In this document: positions 37,488 through 45,452 of the stretch, in pieces
Numbering within the stretch: position 1 is the first letter of the stretch
Layout: every line of letters starts with the position of its first letter
DNA from: Bacteroidetes bacterium UBA1941
Lineage (GTDB): Bacteria > Bacteroidota > Bacteroidia > Chitinophagales > LD1
Assembly (NCBI GenBank): GCA_002336805.1
Contig: DDEZ01000002.1
Span: 701,758 to 765,757 of the forward strand
Length of the DNA: 64,000 nt
Direction of reading: 5' to 3'
Notes under the pieces: model-generated
Seen by the model: the letters and a program-made list of their open reading frames with translations, nothing else
Databases searched by the model: none
Told to the model about the DNA's origin: nothing
Translations under genes and position numbers: made by a program

Positions 37488-39407
37488 GTGAAGGATCTCA
37501 AAGATATACTCGTACTCAGTGGCCTGCGTGCCCGCATCCTGCTGATCGTAGCCTGCCTGGTCTGCTATGCCGGCTCCCTGTGCAATGACTACGCATTAGA
37601 CGATGACTTTGCGTTTTATGCTAATCAGTATGTACAGAAGGGCTTTAGCGGCATACCGGATATTCTCACGCATCCCTACTATACCAGCAGTACCCTCACC
37701 TTTGATTATCGCCCTGTAGCATCGGTTACCTTTGCTGTAGAGAAGGAACTCTTTGGCAATAACCCCCACATCAGCCATGGTATCAACCTCGCCCTATATA
37801 TCATAGCGGTGTTGCTATTGCTTGGTGTACTCACAGAGGTGATAGGCCTTGGGCTTGCGCCGGCCTTTATCACCGCGCTGATCTTTGCGGTGCACCCCGC
37901 GCATACTGAGATAGTAGCTTCTATCAAGAATCGGGAGGAGCTCCTCAGCTTTATATTCTGCATGCTTGCCTTCTTCACCGTGCACAGGTTCTTTGGTCAG
38001 AAGAAACTCACCGGCTGGCTGCTGTATGGCATGCTCACTATCGCCTGCCTGCTGTTATCCTTTGCCTCCAAGCTCACCAGCATCCCTGTCATCGTCATCT
38101 TTGCGGCTATGCTCTACATGCAGAGGCGCTACCGCTCTGCGCGGCAGTTCTATCCTCTGTTTGCTGCCATCGCTTTGGTCTCTCTCAGCTACCTGGTGGT
38201 CATACTCCGCATGTCAAACCGCCCGGTCTATGACCTCGAGAATCCACTCGTCAGCTATCCGGGAGATATCTCTGCCAAGATCGGCACCACTGCTATGGCG
38301 CTGCTGTTTTATTTCCGCTTCATGTGGGTGCCTCACCCGTTCTCATTCTTCTATGGCTACAATACGATACCGGTAGTGCATCTGGGAGATCCTGTGGCCA
38401 TGCTGTCTATCATGCTGCACCTCGGGCTGTTTATATACGGCGTTATCTTATTTTTTAGAAAGAACCTCACGGGGCTTTTCATACTGTCTTACTTCTTTGC
38501 CATCGCGCTATACAGCAATATCCTGATCCCATATACCGGCATCGTCTCAGAGCGGGCGCTATTCTTCCCGGGGCTTTGGTTTATAGGGGCTATTGTCCAC
38601 TGGTGCTACGAGAGGCTATATGGCAAAGCGGTGTCTGTGATGCTGCGAAATGGCGCACTAGCGCTGCTGGCCATTGTCATCACTGCCTATGGTGTACTCG
38701 ATATGGATCGTGTAGCGCAGTGGCATGACACGATCACGCTCATGAGCAGCGATATCCCACACCTTGACAATTCGACCCTCGCCAATTATTTCTACGGCTG
38801 CGTGCTGAAAAACAACGCCGAGGCCCAGACCGATACTGCCGGCTACAGGCGCTACATGCGTCCATCTAAGGAGGCATTCTACCGTGTCAATACACTCAGC
38901 CCTACTTATCCATACGGCTACTTCCGCCTTGGGCTGATCTACCGCTACGATGAGTACAATGGCGACTCCGCCTTTTACTATTTCAACAAGGCTTACGAAT
39001 ACAATAAGGAGCAGACTGATATCCGCTATCAGTATGGGCGTACGCAGTATGAGTTTGGAGATATGCGCCGCGCAGCAGATGTTTTTGCCGCGTTGTACAA
39101 GGACCTGCCTACAGATACATTCACCGTATTCTACCACGCATTGCTACAGCTGAAGCTGCACAATATGCAGGAGGGCAAGCGTGCCGCAGATGAGTTTATG
39201 CGCATGGCGCCGGGGTACTACCAGTCGCATTTCAATATGGGTATCTACTATGAGCTATCCGGAGATGCAGACAATGCAGCCCGCGAGTACCAGCGCTCCG
39301 TAGATCTCGGCTGTACCGATCAGCTGGTATACAACTATCTGATAGACTACTACAGTACTCACGGCCGTGAGCAGGACGCTGACCGCTACCGCCGCCTGCG
39401 GCAATAA
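37488..39407 (+). CDS. TMTC-like membrane glycosyltransferase with TPR repeats
   Basis: A 639-residue protein with about ten TM segments (about 15-410) followed by tetratricopeptide repeats (about 440-635). The first loop holds LDDDFAFYANQYVQKG, an acidic motif as in GT-C enzymes, then FDYRPVASVTFAVEKELFG, and the membrane part carries FAVHPAHTEIVASIKNREEL and SERALFFPGLWF, all typical of the TMTC/DUF1736-type proteins, which in animals are protein O-mannosyltransferases. The TPR part (YGYFRLGLIYRYDEYNGDS, YYQSHFNMGIYYELSGD) should lie in the periplasm. It starts with GTG 5 nt after the WecD-like gene, so the two are co-transcribed. A role in O-linked glycosylation of exported proteins is inferred. 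Confidence 0.82.
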   Translation: MKDLKDILVLSGLRARILLIVACLVCYAGSLCNDYALDDDFAFYANQYVQKGFSGIPDILTHPYYTSSTLTFDYRPVASVTFAVEKELFGNNPHISHGINLALYIIAVLLLLGVLTEVIGLGLAPAFITALIFAVHPAHTEIVASIKNREELLSFIFCMLAFFTVHRFFGQKKLTGWLLYGMLTIACLLLSFASKLTSIPVIVIFAAMLYMQRRYRSARQFYPLFAAIALVSLSYLVVILRMSNRPVYDLENPLVSYPGDISAKIGTTAMALLFYFRFMWVPHPFSFFYGYNTIPVVHLGDPVAMLSIMLHLGLFIYGVILFFRKNLTGLFILSYFFAIALYSNILIPYTGIVSERALFFPGLWFIGAIVHWCYERLYGKAVSVMLRNGALALLAIVITAYGVLDMDRVAQWHDTITLMSSDIPHLDNSTLANYFYGCVLKNNAEAQTDTAGYRRYMRPSKEAFYRVNTLSPTYPYGYFRLGLIYRYDEYNGDSAFYYFNKAYEYNKEQTDIRYQYGRTQYEFGDMRRAADVFAALYKDLPTDTFTVFYHALLQLKLHNMQEGKRAADEFMRMAPGYYQSHFNMGIYYELSGDADNAAREYQRSVDLGCTDQLVYNYLIDYYSTHGREQDADRYRRLRQ

Positions 39408-39451
39408 AGATGCGCTCCATTACGTTGCTCATGTATGTCTCATATTTCACT

Positions 39452-39459
39452 TAGTTTAG
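39452..39459 (+). promoter_or_regulatory. -7 promoter box 4 nt before a GTG start
   Basis: TAGTTTAG has one mismatch to TAnnTTTG and ends 4 nt before the GTG at 39464, again suggesting a leaderless transcript. Confidence 0.35.
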
Positions 39460-39463
39460 TCCG

Positions 39464-40153
39464 GTGAAGCTGTCCATCATCATGCCTGTATACAATGAGT
39501 CCGCCACGATCCGCGAGATAGTGACACGGGTCATGGCAGTACCACTGGAGATAGAGCTCGTCATAGTAGATGATGCCTCTACAGACACTACAGGCACCAT
39601 ACTGGATCAGGAGATAGCAGCACAATATCCAGCTGTCAAAATACTGCACCATCCGGCTAACCGTGGCAAAGCCGCCGCAATACGCACTGGTATACCATAT
39701 ACCTCGGGAGAGATTATCACCATACAGGATGGCGACCTGGAGACCGAGCCGCAGGACCTGGTGCACCTCACCGCGCCTATACGGGAGGGTAGGGCAGAGG
39801 TAGTATATGGCTCGCGCTATCTGGCGCCAAAGGAGCAGCATCTCTACCGCAGCTATCAGTTGGGAGGCCGCATCCTCTCCTGGACTGCCAATCTGCTTTA
39901 CGGCCAGCACATCACAGACGAGCCGGCATGCTACAAGGTTTTTCGCGCTGAGATACTCAAGAGTATCAAGCTCGAATACGACCGCTTTGAGTTTTGCCCC
40001 GAGGTCACCGCCAAGGTCTCTAAGATGGGCTACAAGATACAGGAGCTGCCTATGCACTATTATCCGCGGGGCTTTGACGAGGGCAAGAAGCTGCACTGGA
40101 TAGATGGACTAAAGGCGATATGGGTACTGCTGAAATACAGGTTTACTGACTGA
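39464..40153 (+). CDS. GT2 glycosyltransferase, dolichol-phosphate mannosyltransferase-like
   Basis: A 229-residue family 2 glycosyltransferase without TM segments, resembling DPM1. The nucleotide-sugar site has LSIIMPVYNESATI at the N-terminus and VIVDDASTDTTG; the metal-binding DxD is IQDGDLETEPQD near residue 90. GSRYLAPKEQ, ACYKVFRAEI and FCPEVTAKVSKMGYKIQE are conserved acceptor-side motifs. It would make a polyprenyl-phosphate sugar on the cytoplasmic face for use by GT-C enzymes such as the flanking TMTC-like and GT-C-like proteins. It starts with GTG after a -7 box, 56 nt from the TMTC-like gene. Confidence 0.92.
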   Translation: MKLSIIMPVYNESATIREIVTRVMAVPLEIELVIVDDASTDTTGTILDQEIAAQYPAVKILHHPANRGKAAAIRTGIPYTSGEIITIQDGDLETEPQDLVHLTAPIREGRAEVVYGSRYLAPKEQHLYRSYQLGGRILSWTANLLYGQHITDEPACYKVFRAEILKSIKLEYDRFEFCPEVTAKVSKMGYKIQELPMHYYPRGFDEGKKLHWIDGLKAIWVLLKYRFTD

Positions 40154-40204
40154 TGTAGAAAAGTGTGTTTTGAGACTGGCAAATAATTGTCAATTTTGAT
40201 CGAA

Positions 40205-40831
40205 ATGGCAGAGGCACAAAAAAATAAACCTTTCACAGATACACAGGTCCTGCGCAGGAACCTGCTGGTGGCCTTTGTGCTGGTCATAGTGTTGGTAGCA
40301 TTGTACGCCACCATACCGGGTTACAACTTTGCCGTAAAGGATGTGGCAGTGCGCAATAAAGAACTGATGGACCACATAGAGACCCGCCGGCTCAATGCCA
40401 ACCTGCCTGAGCTCACCCTGCAGCAGAAGCGCCTCTTCAAGATCGAAAGCTACTGGTATATAGATTATCTGCGTGAGAGTACTCCGAGTGATGCTGTGAT
40501 ACTGCTACCACCTCACGCTGCTATACCTGATACCTCTGAGTTCAATCTGGTCTATAGCTCGGAGTGGATGGAGTACTTCCTCTTTCCCCGGCTATGTGTA
40601 TCCGAAGATGACAAGGATAGCAAGCCCGAGCTATACAGAAAGGCTAACTATGTGGCCATCGTACGCGGCTGGGGCTATGACAAGCTGAAGTATCAGCCAT
40701 CTAAAAAAGAAAGCGAGGCAGTACTACCTATCGAAAAGCCTAAAGCAGACTCGACAGCTGCCAATACCGCACTGAAGCCACAGCTGCTAAACGATCCATC
40801 TTTCAAACCTAAAACCAATACGCAGGAGTAA
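40205..40831 (+). CDS. Single-TM partner protein of the GT-C-like gene (module copy 1)
   Basis: A 208-residue protein with one N-terminal TM segment (LLVAFVLVIVLVALYATIPG) and a periplasmic domain. The domain carries YIDYLRESTPSDAVILLPPH, SSEWMEYFLFPRLCV and YRKANYVAIVRGWGYDKLKY. The same pattern (YIDxLR, PPH, YFLxPR, LYxKAxYVxxVxGWGxDK) is found in the product of 48447-49034, and in both cases a GT-C-like gene follows directly. The family was not recognised; it resembles the soluble C-terminal domains of some GT-C enzymes, so it may be that domain split off. The ATG at 40205 was chosen over an upstream TTG. Its stop overlaps the next start (TAATG). Confidence 0.72.
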   Translation: MAEAQKNKPFTDTQVLRRNLLVAFVLVIVLVALYATIPGYNFAVKDVAVRNKELMDHIETRRLNANLPELTLQQKRLFKIESYWYIDYLRESTPSDAVILLPPHAAIPDTSEFNLVYSSEWMEYFLFPRLCVSEDDKDSKPELYRKANYVAIVRGWGYDKLKYQPSKKESEAVLPIEKPKADSTAANTALKPQLLNDPSFKPKTNTQE

Positions 40832-42222
40832 TGTTGCTATTTGTAGGCATATTGATGGTGTACCTGATAGGAGCGGGCATACTGACGCGCATCAGCCAGG
40901 CCTGGAGCTGGAAGGAGCTGATCGCTTCCTCTTTTCTCATCGGCATAGCGGCAGAGACTTTCTTCATGTTTGTGTTTGACCTGATCGGATTCCCATTCTC
41001 TTATTACGCGCTTTTCTTTGCCGGTTTCGCCGTCATCGTTTTCTGCTATGATAGCATGTATAGCTACTGGCAGGCCAAACGAAAAGACATCAACCTCGGC
41101 TCCTGGTCGCTCCAGACGGCCAACTACCCAGCGGTGATCCTCGGCATCGCCATTTTTTATATGCTCTACCTCATCACTGAGAAAAACCTCTTCTGGCCTA
41201 CCACCGAGCATGATGCCATAGGCTCCTTTGATAAGCTGGGCATCGTCATGGCACTCGAGGGCCGGATCAAGATCAGCCTCTTCCAGTGGGGCCTGGAGGG
41301 TGCCGGAGGTATATATCCCCCTTTGTTTCACGGAGGTATAGCATACATGTATCTCTACGGAGCGGCTCAGCCCAAGATCATCACCACACTATATTTCATC
41401 TCCCTGCTACTGGGTTTCTATGCCATCCTCAGTAGGTATGTCAGCACTATTACGGCGCTCTTTTTTACGCTACTGCTGGAGATGGTGCCTGAGATGTTTA
41501 GCCACGCCGCCCTGCTGCTGGGCAATCTGCCTACTACAGCATACGTTGGGCTGGCCTCCCTCACACTATTCGTCTGGATACAGACCAAAGAGCAGCGCTA
41601 CTTTATCCTGAGCTGCATCCTCACGGGCCTCAGTCTCTGGATACGAAATGATACCATCGGCTTTGCCCTCGCAGGCACCCTCATCATAGCAGTCTACGCA
41701 CAAACCACAGACAAGTGGAAGAAAGCTGCTATCTACTTCGGATCTGCTATCCTGCCTTTCATCATCTGGACCCTCTACCTCAAGCTGAAGATCCATAGCA
41801 CCCAGGGCGGCCGTTTTGTAGATCACTTTGGTTTTGACACGGCTAAGATGAAGTTGATGTTTGCCTATGTGCTCAGCTACTTCAGCTGGATACAGGTGGG
41901 CAGTATGCCGCCGGGTATACAGCTCTACGGGCTGTCGTTTCTGCTCGTATTCCTCATCATCGCGCTGAATGCAAAGAATCTGACTAAGGATAAACCGTAT
42001 ATCCTCGTATTCTTCCTCGCATCCTTTGCAGTTTACTTTGGTATCTTCTACCTGATAGATGAGAGTAAGCAGCACGCACCCATGTCCAGCCTTATGGAGA
42101 GCTCCTTCAAGCGGGGTATGTTCTGCTTTATCCCGGCGCTATTCTACTATGCTGCTACCTCGCAGGTCATGCAGCGCTTCTCAGCCTGGCTGGAGACTTT
42201 CCGAAAGGGCACTACAGCTTAA
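40831..42222 (+). CDS. GT-C-like polytopic membrane protein (module copy 1)
   Basis: A 463-residue protein with about 11-12 TM segments. After TM4-5 a loop contains FWPTTEHDAIGSFDKLG, with an acidic pair placed like the catalytic site of GT-C glycosyltransferases, then YPPLFHGGIAYMY, VPEMFSHAALLLGNLPT and, near the end, SSFKRGMFCFIPALFYY. All these motifs have counterparts in 49044-50570, so the two are paralogues. It starts on the last base of the partner gene's stop codon, which shows translational coupling. Transfer of a sugar from a lipid carrier on the periplasmic side is inferred; substrate unknown. Confidence 0.75.
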   Translation: MLLFVGILMVYLIGAGILTRISQAWSWKELIASSFLIGIAAETFFMFVFDLIGFPFSYYALFFAGFAVIVFCYDSMYSYWQAKRKDINLGSWSLQTANYPAVILGIAIFYMLYLITEKNLFWPTTEHDAIGSFDKLGIVMALEGRIKISLFQWGLEGAGGIYPPLFHGGIAYMYLYGAAQPKIITTLYFISLLLGFYAILSRYVSTITALFFTLLLEMVPEMFSHAALLLGNLPTTAYVGLASLTLFVWIQTKEQRYFILSCILTGLSLWIRNDTIGFALAGTLIIAVYAQTTDKWKKAAIYFGSAILPFIIWTLYLKLKIHSTQGGRFVDHFGFDTAKMKLMFAYVLSYFSWIQVGSMPPGIQLYGLSFLLVFLIIALNAKNLTKDKPYILVFFLASFAVYFGIFYLIDESKQHAPMSSLMESSFKRGMFCFIPALFYYAATSQVMQRFSAWLETFRKGTTA

Positions 42223-42232
42223 AGCCACCAAT

Positions 42233-42406
42233 GTAGAGACGCAATATTTTGCGTCTTCACAAATCCGACAAGGTCCCCATCGTAGACAGGCAATATTTTG
42301 CGTCTTCACAAATCCGACAAGGTCCCCATCGTAGACAGGCAATATTTTGCCCCTTCACAAATCCGCAAAGGTCCCCATCATAGGCAGGCAATATTTTGCG
42401 TCTTTA
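42233..42406. repeat. Tandem array of a 49-nt palindrome-bearing repeat
   Basis: Three full units of exactly 49 nt start at 42233, 42282 and 42331, with a partial fourth at 42380. Each unit carries GCAATATTTTGC, which in the first and outer copies extends to the near-palindrome GACGCAATATTTTGCGTC, followed by a constant tail ACAAATCCGACAAGGTCCCC. The same core recurs twice inside pabA. Units are almost identical, with no variable spacers. Confidence 0.92.
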
Positions 42407-42493
42407 CTCATGAGAAAACTCCATGTCCACCCGCACTATCCGCCTCTGCACCATATATCTTTTGAGTTTCCGCGCCATTGCGGTTAAACACTA

Positions 42494-42527
42494 TCGAAAA
42501 CAGAAAACCCGCTCAACGAGCGGGTTT
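42494..42527 (-). terminator. Rho-independent terminator of the rpsC-rplX operon
   Basis: AAACCCGCTC (42505-42514) and GAGCGGGTTT (42518-42527) form a 10-bp stem with loop AAC. On the minus strand it is followed by TCTGTTTTCG. It lies 27 nt after the rplX stop. Confidence 0.88.
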
Positions 42528-42554
42528 CAATATGATTAAGGGTTAAACCTTGTA

Positions 42555-42863
42555 TTAGTCGATGTTCTTGCCTGTCTTCTTAGACACGCGTACAGTAGTA
42601 CCCTTTACATCCTTGCGGCCTACGCGGGTAGGAGCGCCGTCAGAGAGCAGGGCTACGTTTGATACGTGTACACCACCTTCAGTCTTTACGATACCGCCCT
42701 GAGGGTTTTGAGATGTAGGCTTGCTGTGCTTTGTCTTCACATTTACGCCTTCTACTATTACGCGGCTTTTCTCACGCAGTATCTCTGTGACACGGCCTTT
42801 CTTGCCTTTGTCTTCGCCTGCGATCACTACCACAGTATCACCTTTCTTTATATTCCACTTCAT
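42555..42863 (-). CDS. rplX: 50S ribosomal protein L24
   Basis: A 102-residue ribosomal protein that helps start assembly of the 50S subunit. The KOW motif is at the N-terminus (KKGDTVVVIAGEDKGKKGRV), followed by VEGVNVKTKHSKPTSQNPQG and GAPTRVGRK, all typical of bacterial L24. It is the last gene of the block, 41 nt after rplN, and is followed by a terminator. The genes normally next in the spc operon (rplE, rpsN, rpsH, rplF and on) are absent. Confidence 0.97.
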   Translation of the reverse strand: MKWNIKKGDTVVVIAGEDKGKKGRVTEILREKSRVIVEGVNVKTKHSKPTSQNPQGGIVKTEGGVHVSNVALLSDGAPTRVGRKDVKGTTVRVSKKTGKNID

Positions 42864-42904
42864 TTTGGTATCGTTTATTGCTTTTATTTATTGGGATTGT
42901 CTGA

Positions 42905-43273
42905 TTACAGTACCTCAGGGGCCAGTGATACGATCTTCATGAAAGACTTGTCACGCAGCTCACGTGCTACTGGTCCGAAGATACGCGTACCGCGTGGTTC
43001 GTCCTGGTTATTCAGGAGTACTACCGCGTTATCGTCAAAACGGATGTAAGATCCGTCTTTCCTGCGGATAGCCTTCTTGGTACGTACTACTACAGCCTTA
43101 GACACTGTTCCTTTCTTAGCGCCACCGGTCGGGAGAGCCTTCTTGATAGATACGACTACCTTGTCACCTATGCCGGCATACCTCCTGCCTGATCCTCCGA
43201 GTACACGGATCACGAGTACTTCCCTCGCACCGCTATTGTCAGCTACATTTGCCCTTGATTCTTGCTGTAACAT
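42905..43273 (-). CDS. rplN: 50S ribosomal protein L14
   Basis: A 122-residue protein of the 50S subunit, contacting 16S rRNA at the subunit interface. It has the full family pattern: MLQQESRANVADNSGAREV, VLGGSGRRYAGIGDKVVVSI, VVRTKKAIRRKDGSYIRFD and the end ARELRDKSFMKIVSLAPEVL. Length is standard. It is separated from rpsQ upstream by an unusually long 145-nt gap holding AT-rich repeats, and is 41 nt before rplX. Confidence 0.98.
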   Translation of the reverse strand: MLQQESRANVADNSGAREVLVIRVLGGSGRRYAGIGDKVVVSIKKALPTGGAKKGTVSKAVVVRTKKAIRRKDGSYIRFDDNAVVLLNNQDEPRGTRIFGPVARELRDKSFMKIVSLAPEVL

Positions 43274-43290
43274 TTCTTCTGTTTTTTATG

Positions 43291-43405
43291 GGTATTTAGT
43301 ATTCAGTATTTAGTATTAAGACTGCTCAAAACTAACTACCAAAAAACTATTCTTTTATGACTTTCTGTATTCAGTATTATCTGAATACTTAATACTAATT
43401 ACTTA
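43291..43405. repeat. AT-rich repeats and hairpin in the rpsQ-rplN gap
   Basis: Units of AGTATT(C/T)AGTATT occur at 43295-43318 and again around 43368-43400. GTATTCAG (43367-43374) pairs with CTGAATAC (43381-43388) around loop TATTAT. The element lies between two co-directional ribosomal genes where gaps are otherwise 29-41 nt. Confidence 0.65.
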
Positions 43406-43418
43406 CTACCAGCTAAAA

Positions 43419-43673
43419 TTACTTAGCCCTTTCTACTACCTCTACCAGCCTCCAGCGCTTGCTCTTGCTGAGTGGGCGGGTCTCCATGATACGTACGGTA
43501 TCACCGGTCTTCGCGTTGTTCGTTTCATCATGAGCCTTGTACGTCTTGGTACGCTTCATGAACTTGCCGTAGATAGGGTGCATGATCTTGGTCACTTCAG
43601 ATACAGTGATGGTCTTTTCCATCTTGTCGCTGACTACTACACCGAGACGCTCTTTCCTGAGATTTCTTTCCAT
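43419..43673 (-). CDS. rpsQ: 30S ribosomal protein S17
   Basis: An 84-residue OB-fold protein that binds 16S rRNA early in 30S assembly. The product starts MERNLRKERLGVVVSDKMEK and has TITVSEVTKIMHPIYGKFMK, then AHDETNNAKTGDTVRIMETR and PLSKSKRWRLVEVVE, the standard S17 signature. It lies 29 nt after rpmC, in canonical order. Confidence 0.97.
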   Translation of the reverse strand: MERNLRKERLGVVVSDKMEKTITVSEVTKIMHPIYGKFMKRTKTYKAHDETNNAKTGDTVRIMETRPLSKSKRWRLVEVVERAK

Positions 43674-43702
43674 TTTATTATAGTTGATAGCTTTGGTCTT
43701 AA

Positions 43703-43924
43703 TTATTTAGCTGCTGTAGCTGCTGTCCTTGAGTTCAGGTTAGTGAGCATACGTGCTATATCCCTCCTCTTGGCGCGGATAGCCATCGGATTCTCAGATG
43801 ATGATACAGCGTGGCTGAATTCCATCTTGCCCAGTGCTGCCTTTTCTTGCTTCACTTTCTCTGCCAGGTCTTTATTGTTCAGCGCGTTGATGTCCTTGGT
43901 CTGTATGGCTTTATTAGCTCCCAT
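43703..43924 (-). CDS. rpmC: 50S ribosomal protein L29
   Basis: A 73-residue helical protein at the polypeptide exit site of the 50S subunit. The pattern DINALNNKDLAEKVKQEKAA near the N-terminus, then FSHAVSSSENPMAIRAKRRD and IARMLTNLNSR, fits L29 (with the (A/S)xxxNPxxIRxxRRxIAR motif). It lies between rplP (34 nt) and rpsQ (29 nt). Confidence 0.96.
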   Translation of the reverse strand: MGANKAIQTKDINALNNKDLAEKVKQEKAALGKMEFSHAVSSSENPMAIRAKRRDIARMLTNLNSRTAATAAK

Positions 43925-43958
43925 TGTCTTAGTATTGACTTAGTAGTTTTAAAAATGA

Positions 43959-44387
43959 TTAGGCGAGGATCTCTACGGCATCCCTGCGGGTTACAAACTT
44001 GGTCTTCACCGGGAGCTTCTGAGCTGCCAGGCGCATAGCCTCTTCAGCTACCGCACGTGGCACACCATCACACTCAAACAGGATCGCACCTGGACGAACC
44101 GGAGCGCCCCAGCCTTCTGGGTTACCTTTACCTTTACCCATACGTACCTCGAGAGGCTTACGAGTGATTACTTTGTCAGGGAAGATACGGATCCACACCT
44201 TTCCTTCACGCTTCATAAAGCGGGTCACCGCGATACGCGCAGATTCTATCTGCTTATTGGTGATCAGGTGAGTATCGAGGCTCTTCAGACCGTAGGTACC
44301 GAATGCGATCTCACTGCCACGGTTTGCGTTGCCTTTGATCCTGCCTTTTTGTGTCTTCCTGAACTTTGTTCTTTTAGGTAATAACAT
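43959..44387 (-). CDS. rplP: 50S ribosomal protein L16
   Basis: A 142-residue protein near the A and P sites of the 50S subunit. It shows MLLPKRTKFRKTQKGRIKGN, IESARIAVTRFMKREGKVWI, RIFPDKVITRKPLEVRMGKG and GNPEGWGAPVRPGAILFECD. The conserved Arg that is hydroxylated by YcfD in proteobacteria lies in the RMGKGKG region. It is 39 nt from rpsC. Confidence 0.98.
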   Translation of the reverse strand: MLLPKRTKFRKTQKGRIKGNANRGSEIAFGTYGLKSLDTHLITNKQIESARIAVTRFMKREGKVWIRIFPDKVITRKPLEVRMGKGKGNPEGWGAPVRPGAILFECDGVPRAVAEEAMRLAAQKLPVKTKFVTRRDAVEILA

Positions 44388-44426
44388 GACCTAATCTTTT
44401 TATCTCTTATTATCTAATTCAATTTC

Positions 44427-45227
44427 TTACTTCCTTGGTCCACCGCTGCGGCCCTGGCCTTCGCCAGCCCTCTTGCGTGGAGCGCGCCTTTCGCCATCAC
44501 GGTCACGGCCACCACCACGGCGGTCATCACCACCACGGCGGTTGTCTTCGCCACCCTGATTCTCAGCCTGAGAGCCTGAGAGACCTGCAGTCAGGTCACG
44601 CTTGCCATATACTTCACCCTTGCAGATCCATACTTTCACGCCGATCTTGCCATATACGGTCAGAGCTTCGTAGAAAGCGTAGTCGATATCTGCCCTCCAT
44701 GTGTGGAGTGGGGTACGTCCTTGCTTGTATTCTTCGGTACGGGCCATTTCTGCACCACCGATACGGCCTGATACGCGTACCTTGATACCCTCGGCACCCA
44801 TCCTCATCGCTGAGGCGATAGCCATCTTGAGGGCACGGCGGTAGTTGATACGAGCCTCCAGCTGCTTAGCTATGGTCTCAGCTACGATCATAGACTCTAC
44901 CTCAGGGCGGCGGATCTCAGCGATATTGATCTGTACATCCTTACCAGTGAGCTTCTTCAGCTCTTCCTTCAGGCGGTCCACCTCATTGCCACCACGGCCG
45001 ATGATGATACCCGGACGGCTGGTATGGATAGTTACGGTGATCCTTTTCAGGGTACGCTCTATCACGATACGGGCTATACCGCCCTTATTGATACGGGCAT
45101 TGATGTAGGTACGTATTTTTACGTCTTCTACCAGCTTCTGTGCGGCGTCTTTACCACCAAACCAGTTGCTGTCCCATCCTCTGATGATGCCGAGCCTGTT
45201 GGCTATTGGACTTGTCTTCTGACCCAT
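44427..45227 (-). CDS. rpsC: 30S ribosomal protein S3 with charged C-terminal tail
   Basis: A 266-residue mRNA-entry-site protein. The N-terminal KH domain has PGIIIGRGGNEVDRLKEEL, and the C-terminal domain has GAEGIKVRVSGRIGGAEMAR and TLHTWRADIDYAFYEALTVYG-type sequence. After about residue 218 a tail of roughly 48 residues follows, rich in Arg, Gly, Asp and Glu (NRRGGDDRRGGGRDRDGERR), as seen in some Bacteroidota S3 proteins; E. coli S3 ends near 233. It is the first gene of the block. The usual upstream genes rplV, rpsS and rplB are missing, and a promoter lies in their place. Confidence 0.97.
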   Translation of the reverse strand: MGQKTSPIANRLGIIRGWDSNWFGGKDAAQKLVEDVKIRTYINARINKGGIARIVIERTLKRITVTIHTSRPGIIIGRGGNEVDRLKEELKKLTGKDVQINIAEIRRPEVESMIVAETIAKQLEARINYRRALKMAIASAMRMGAEGIKVRVSGRIGGAEMARTEEYKQGRTPLHTWRADIDYAFYEALTVYGKIGVKVWICKGEVYGKRDLTAGLSGSQAENQGGEDNRRGGDDRRGGGRDRDGERRAPRKRAGEGQGRSGGPRK

Positions 45228-45270
45228 TCAGTTGTGTATTTTTTGAACCTTTTTTCCGAAAAATGGACTG

Positions 45271-45301
45271 CAAAGATAGCTTTTATCCACACTAACACAA
45301 A
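45271..45301 (-). promoter_or_regulatory. Consensus promoter of the six-gene ribosomal operon
   Basis: On the minus strand TTTG (45298-45301), a spacer of exactly 19 nt and TATCTTTG (45271-45278) match the Bacteroidota -33/-7 consensus perfectly. The expected start gives a 5' UTR of about 35-40 nt before rpsC. Confidence 0.8.
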
Positions 45302-45437
45302 TATTTCGTAGAAAAAATTGACCGACCTCTGATACTAGCTGCATGACTACCTCAGATGCACGCATATAGGTGCCCCGCAGCCGCACAGAAACCCTGACTA
45401 TCAGGCCATTTTTTTTCTTCCAGACCATATTATCTGT

Positions 45438-45445
45438 CATATTTG
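45438..45445 (+). promoter_or_regulatory. -7 promoter box 7 nt before a membrane-protein gene
   Basis: CATATTTG has one mismatch to TAnnTTTG and ends 7 nt before the ATG at 45453. Confidence 0.35.
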
Positions 45446-45452
45446 CCGCTAC

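Larger units (their letters stand above)
42223..42554. other. Intergenic region with a tandem repeat and a terminator
   Basis: These 332 nt between convergent genes hold the 49-nt tandem array (42233-42406) and the terminator of the ribosomal operon (42494-42527). The 85 nt between them show nothing recognisable. Confidence 0.8.

Noticed and set aside
39440..40096. 218-codon minus-strand ORF opposite the GT2 gene
   Set aside because: The GT2 frame has all family motifs. The antisense product is Cys/Tyr/His-rich and has no domain.
42233..42406. CRISPR-like array of repeated units
   Set aside because: The units are 49 nt and almost identical throughout, with no variable spacers and no cas genes nearby. 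It is a tandem repeat.
45228..45452. A missing rplV or other ribosomal gene just upstream of rpsC
   Set aside because: All frames of this 225-nt stretch lack an L22-like product; the region instead holds a consensus promoter for rpsC and a -7 box for the divergent gene.
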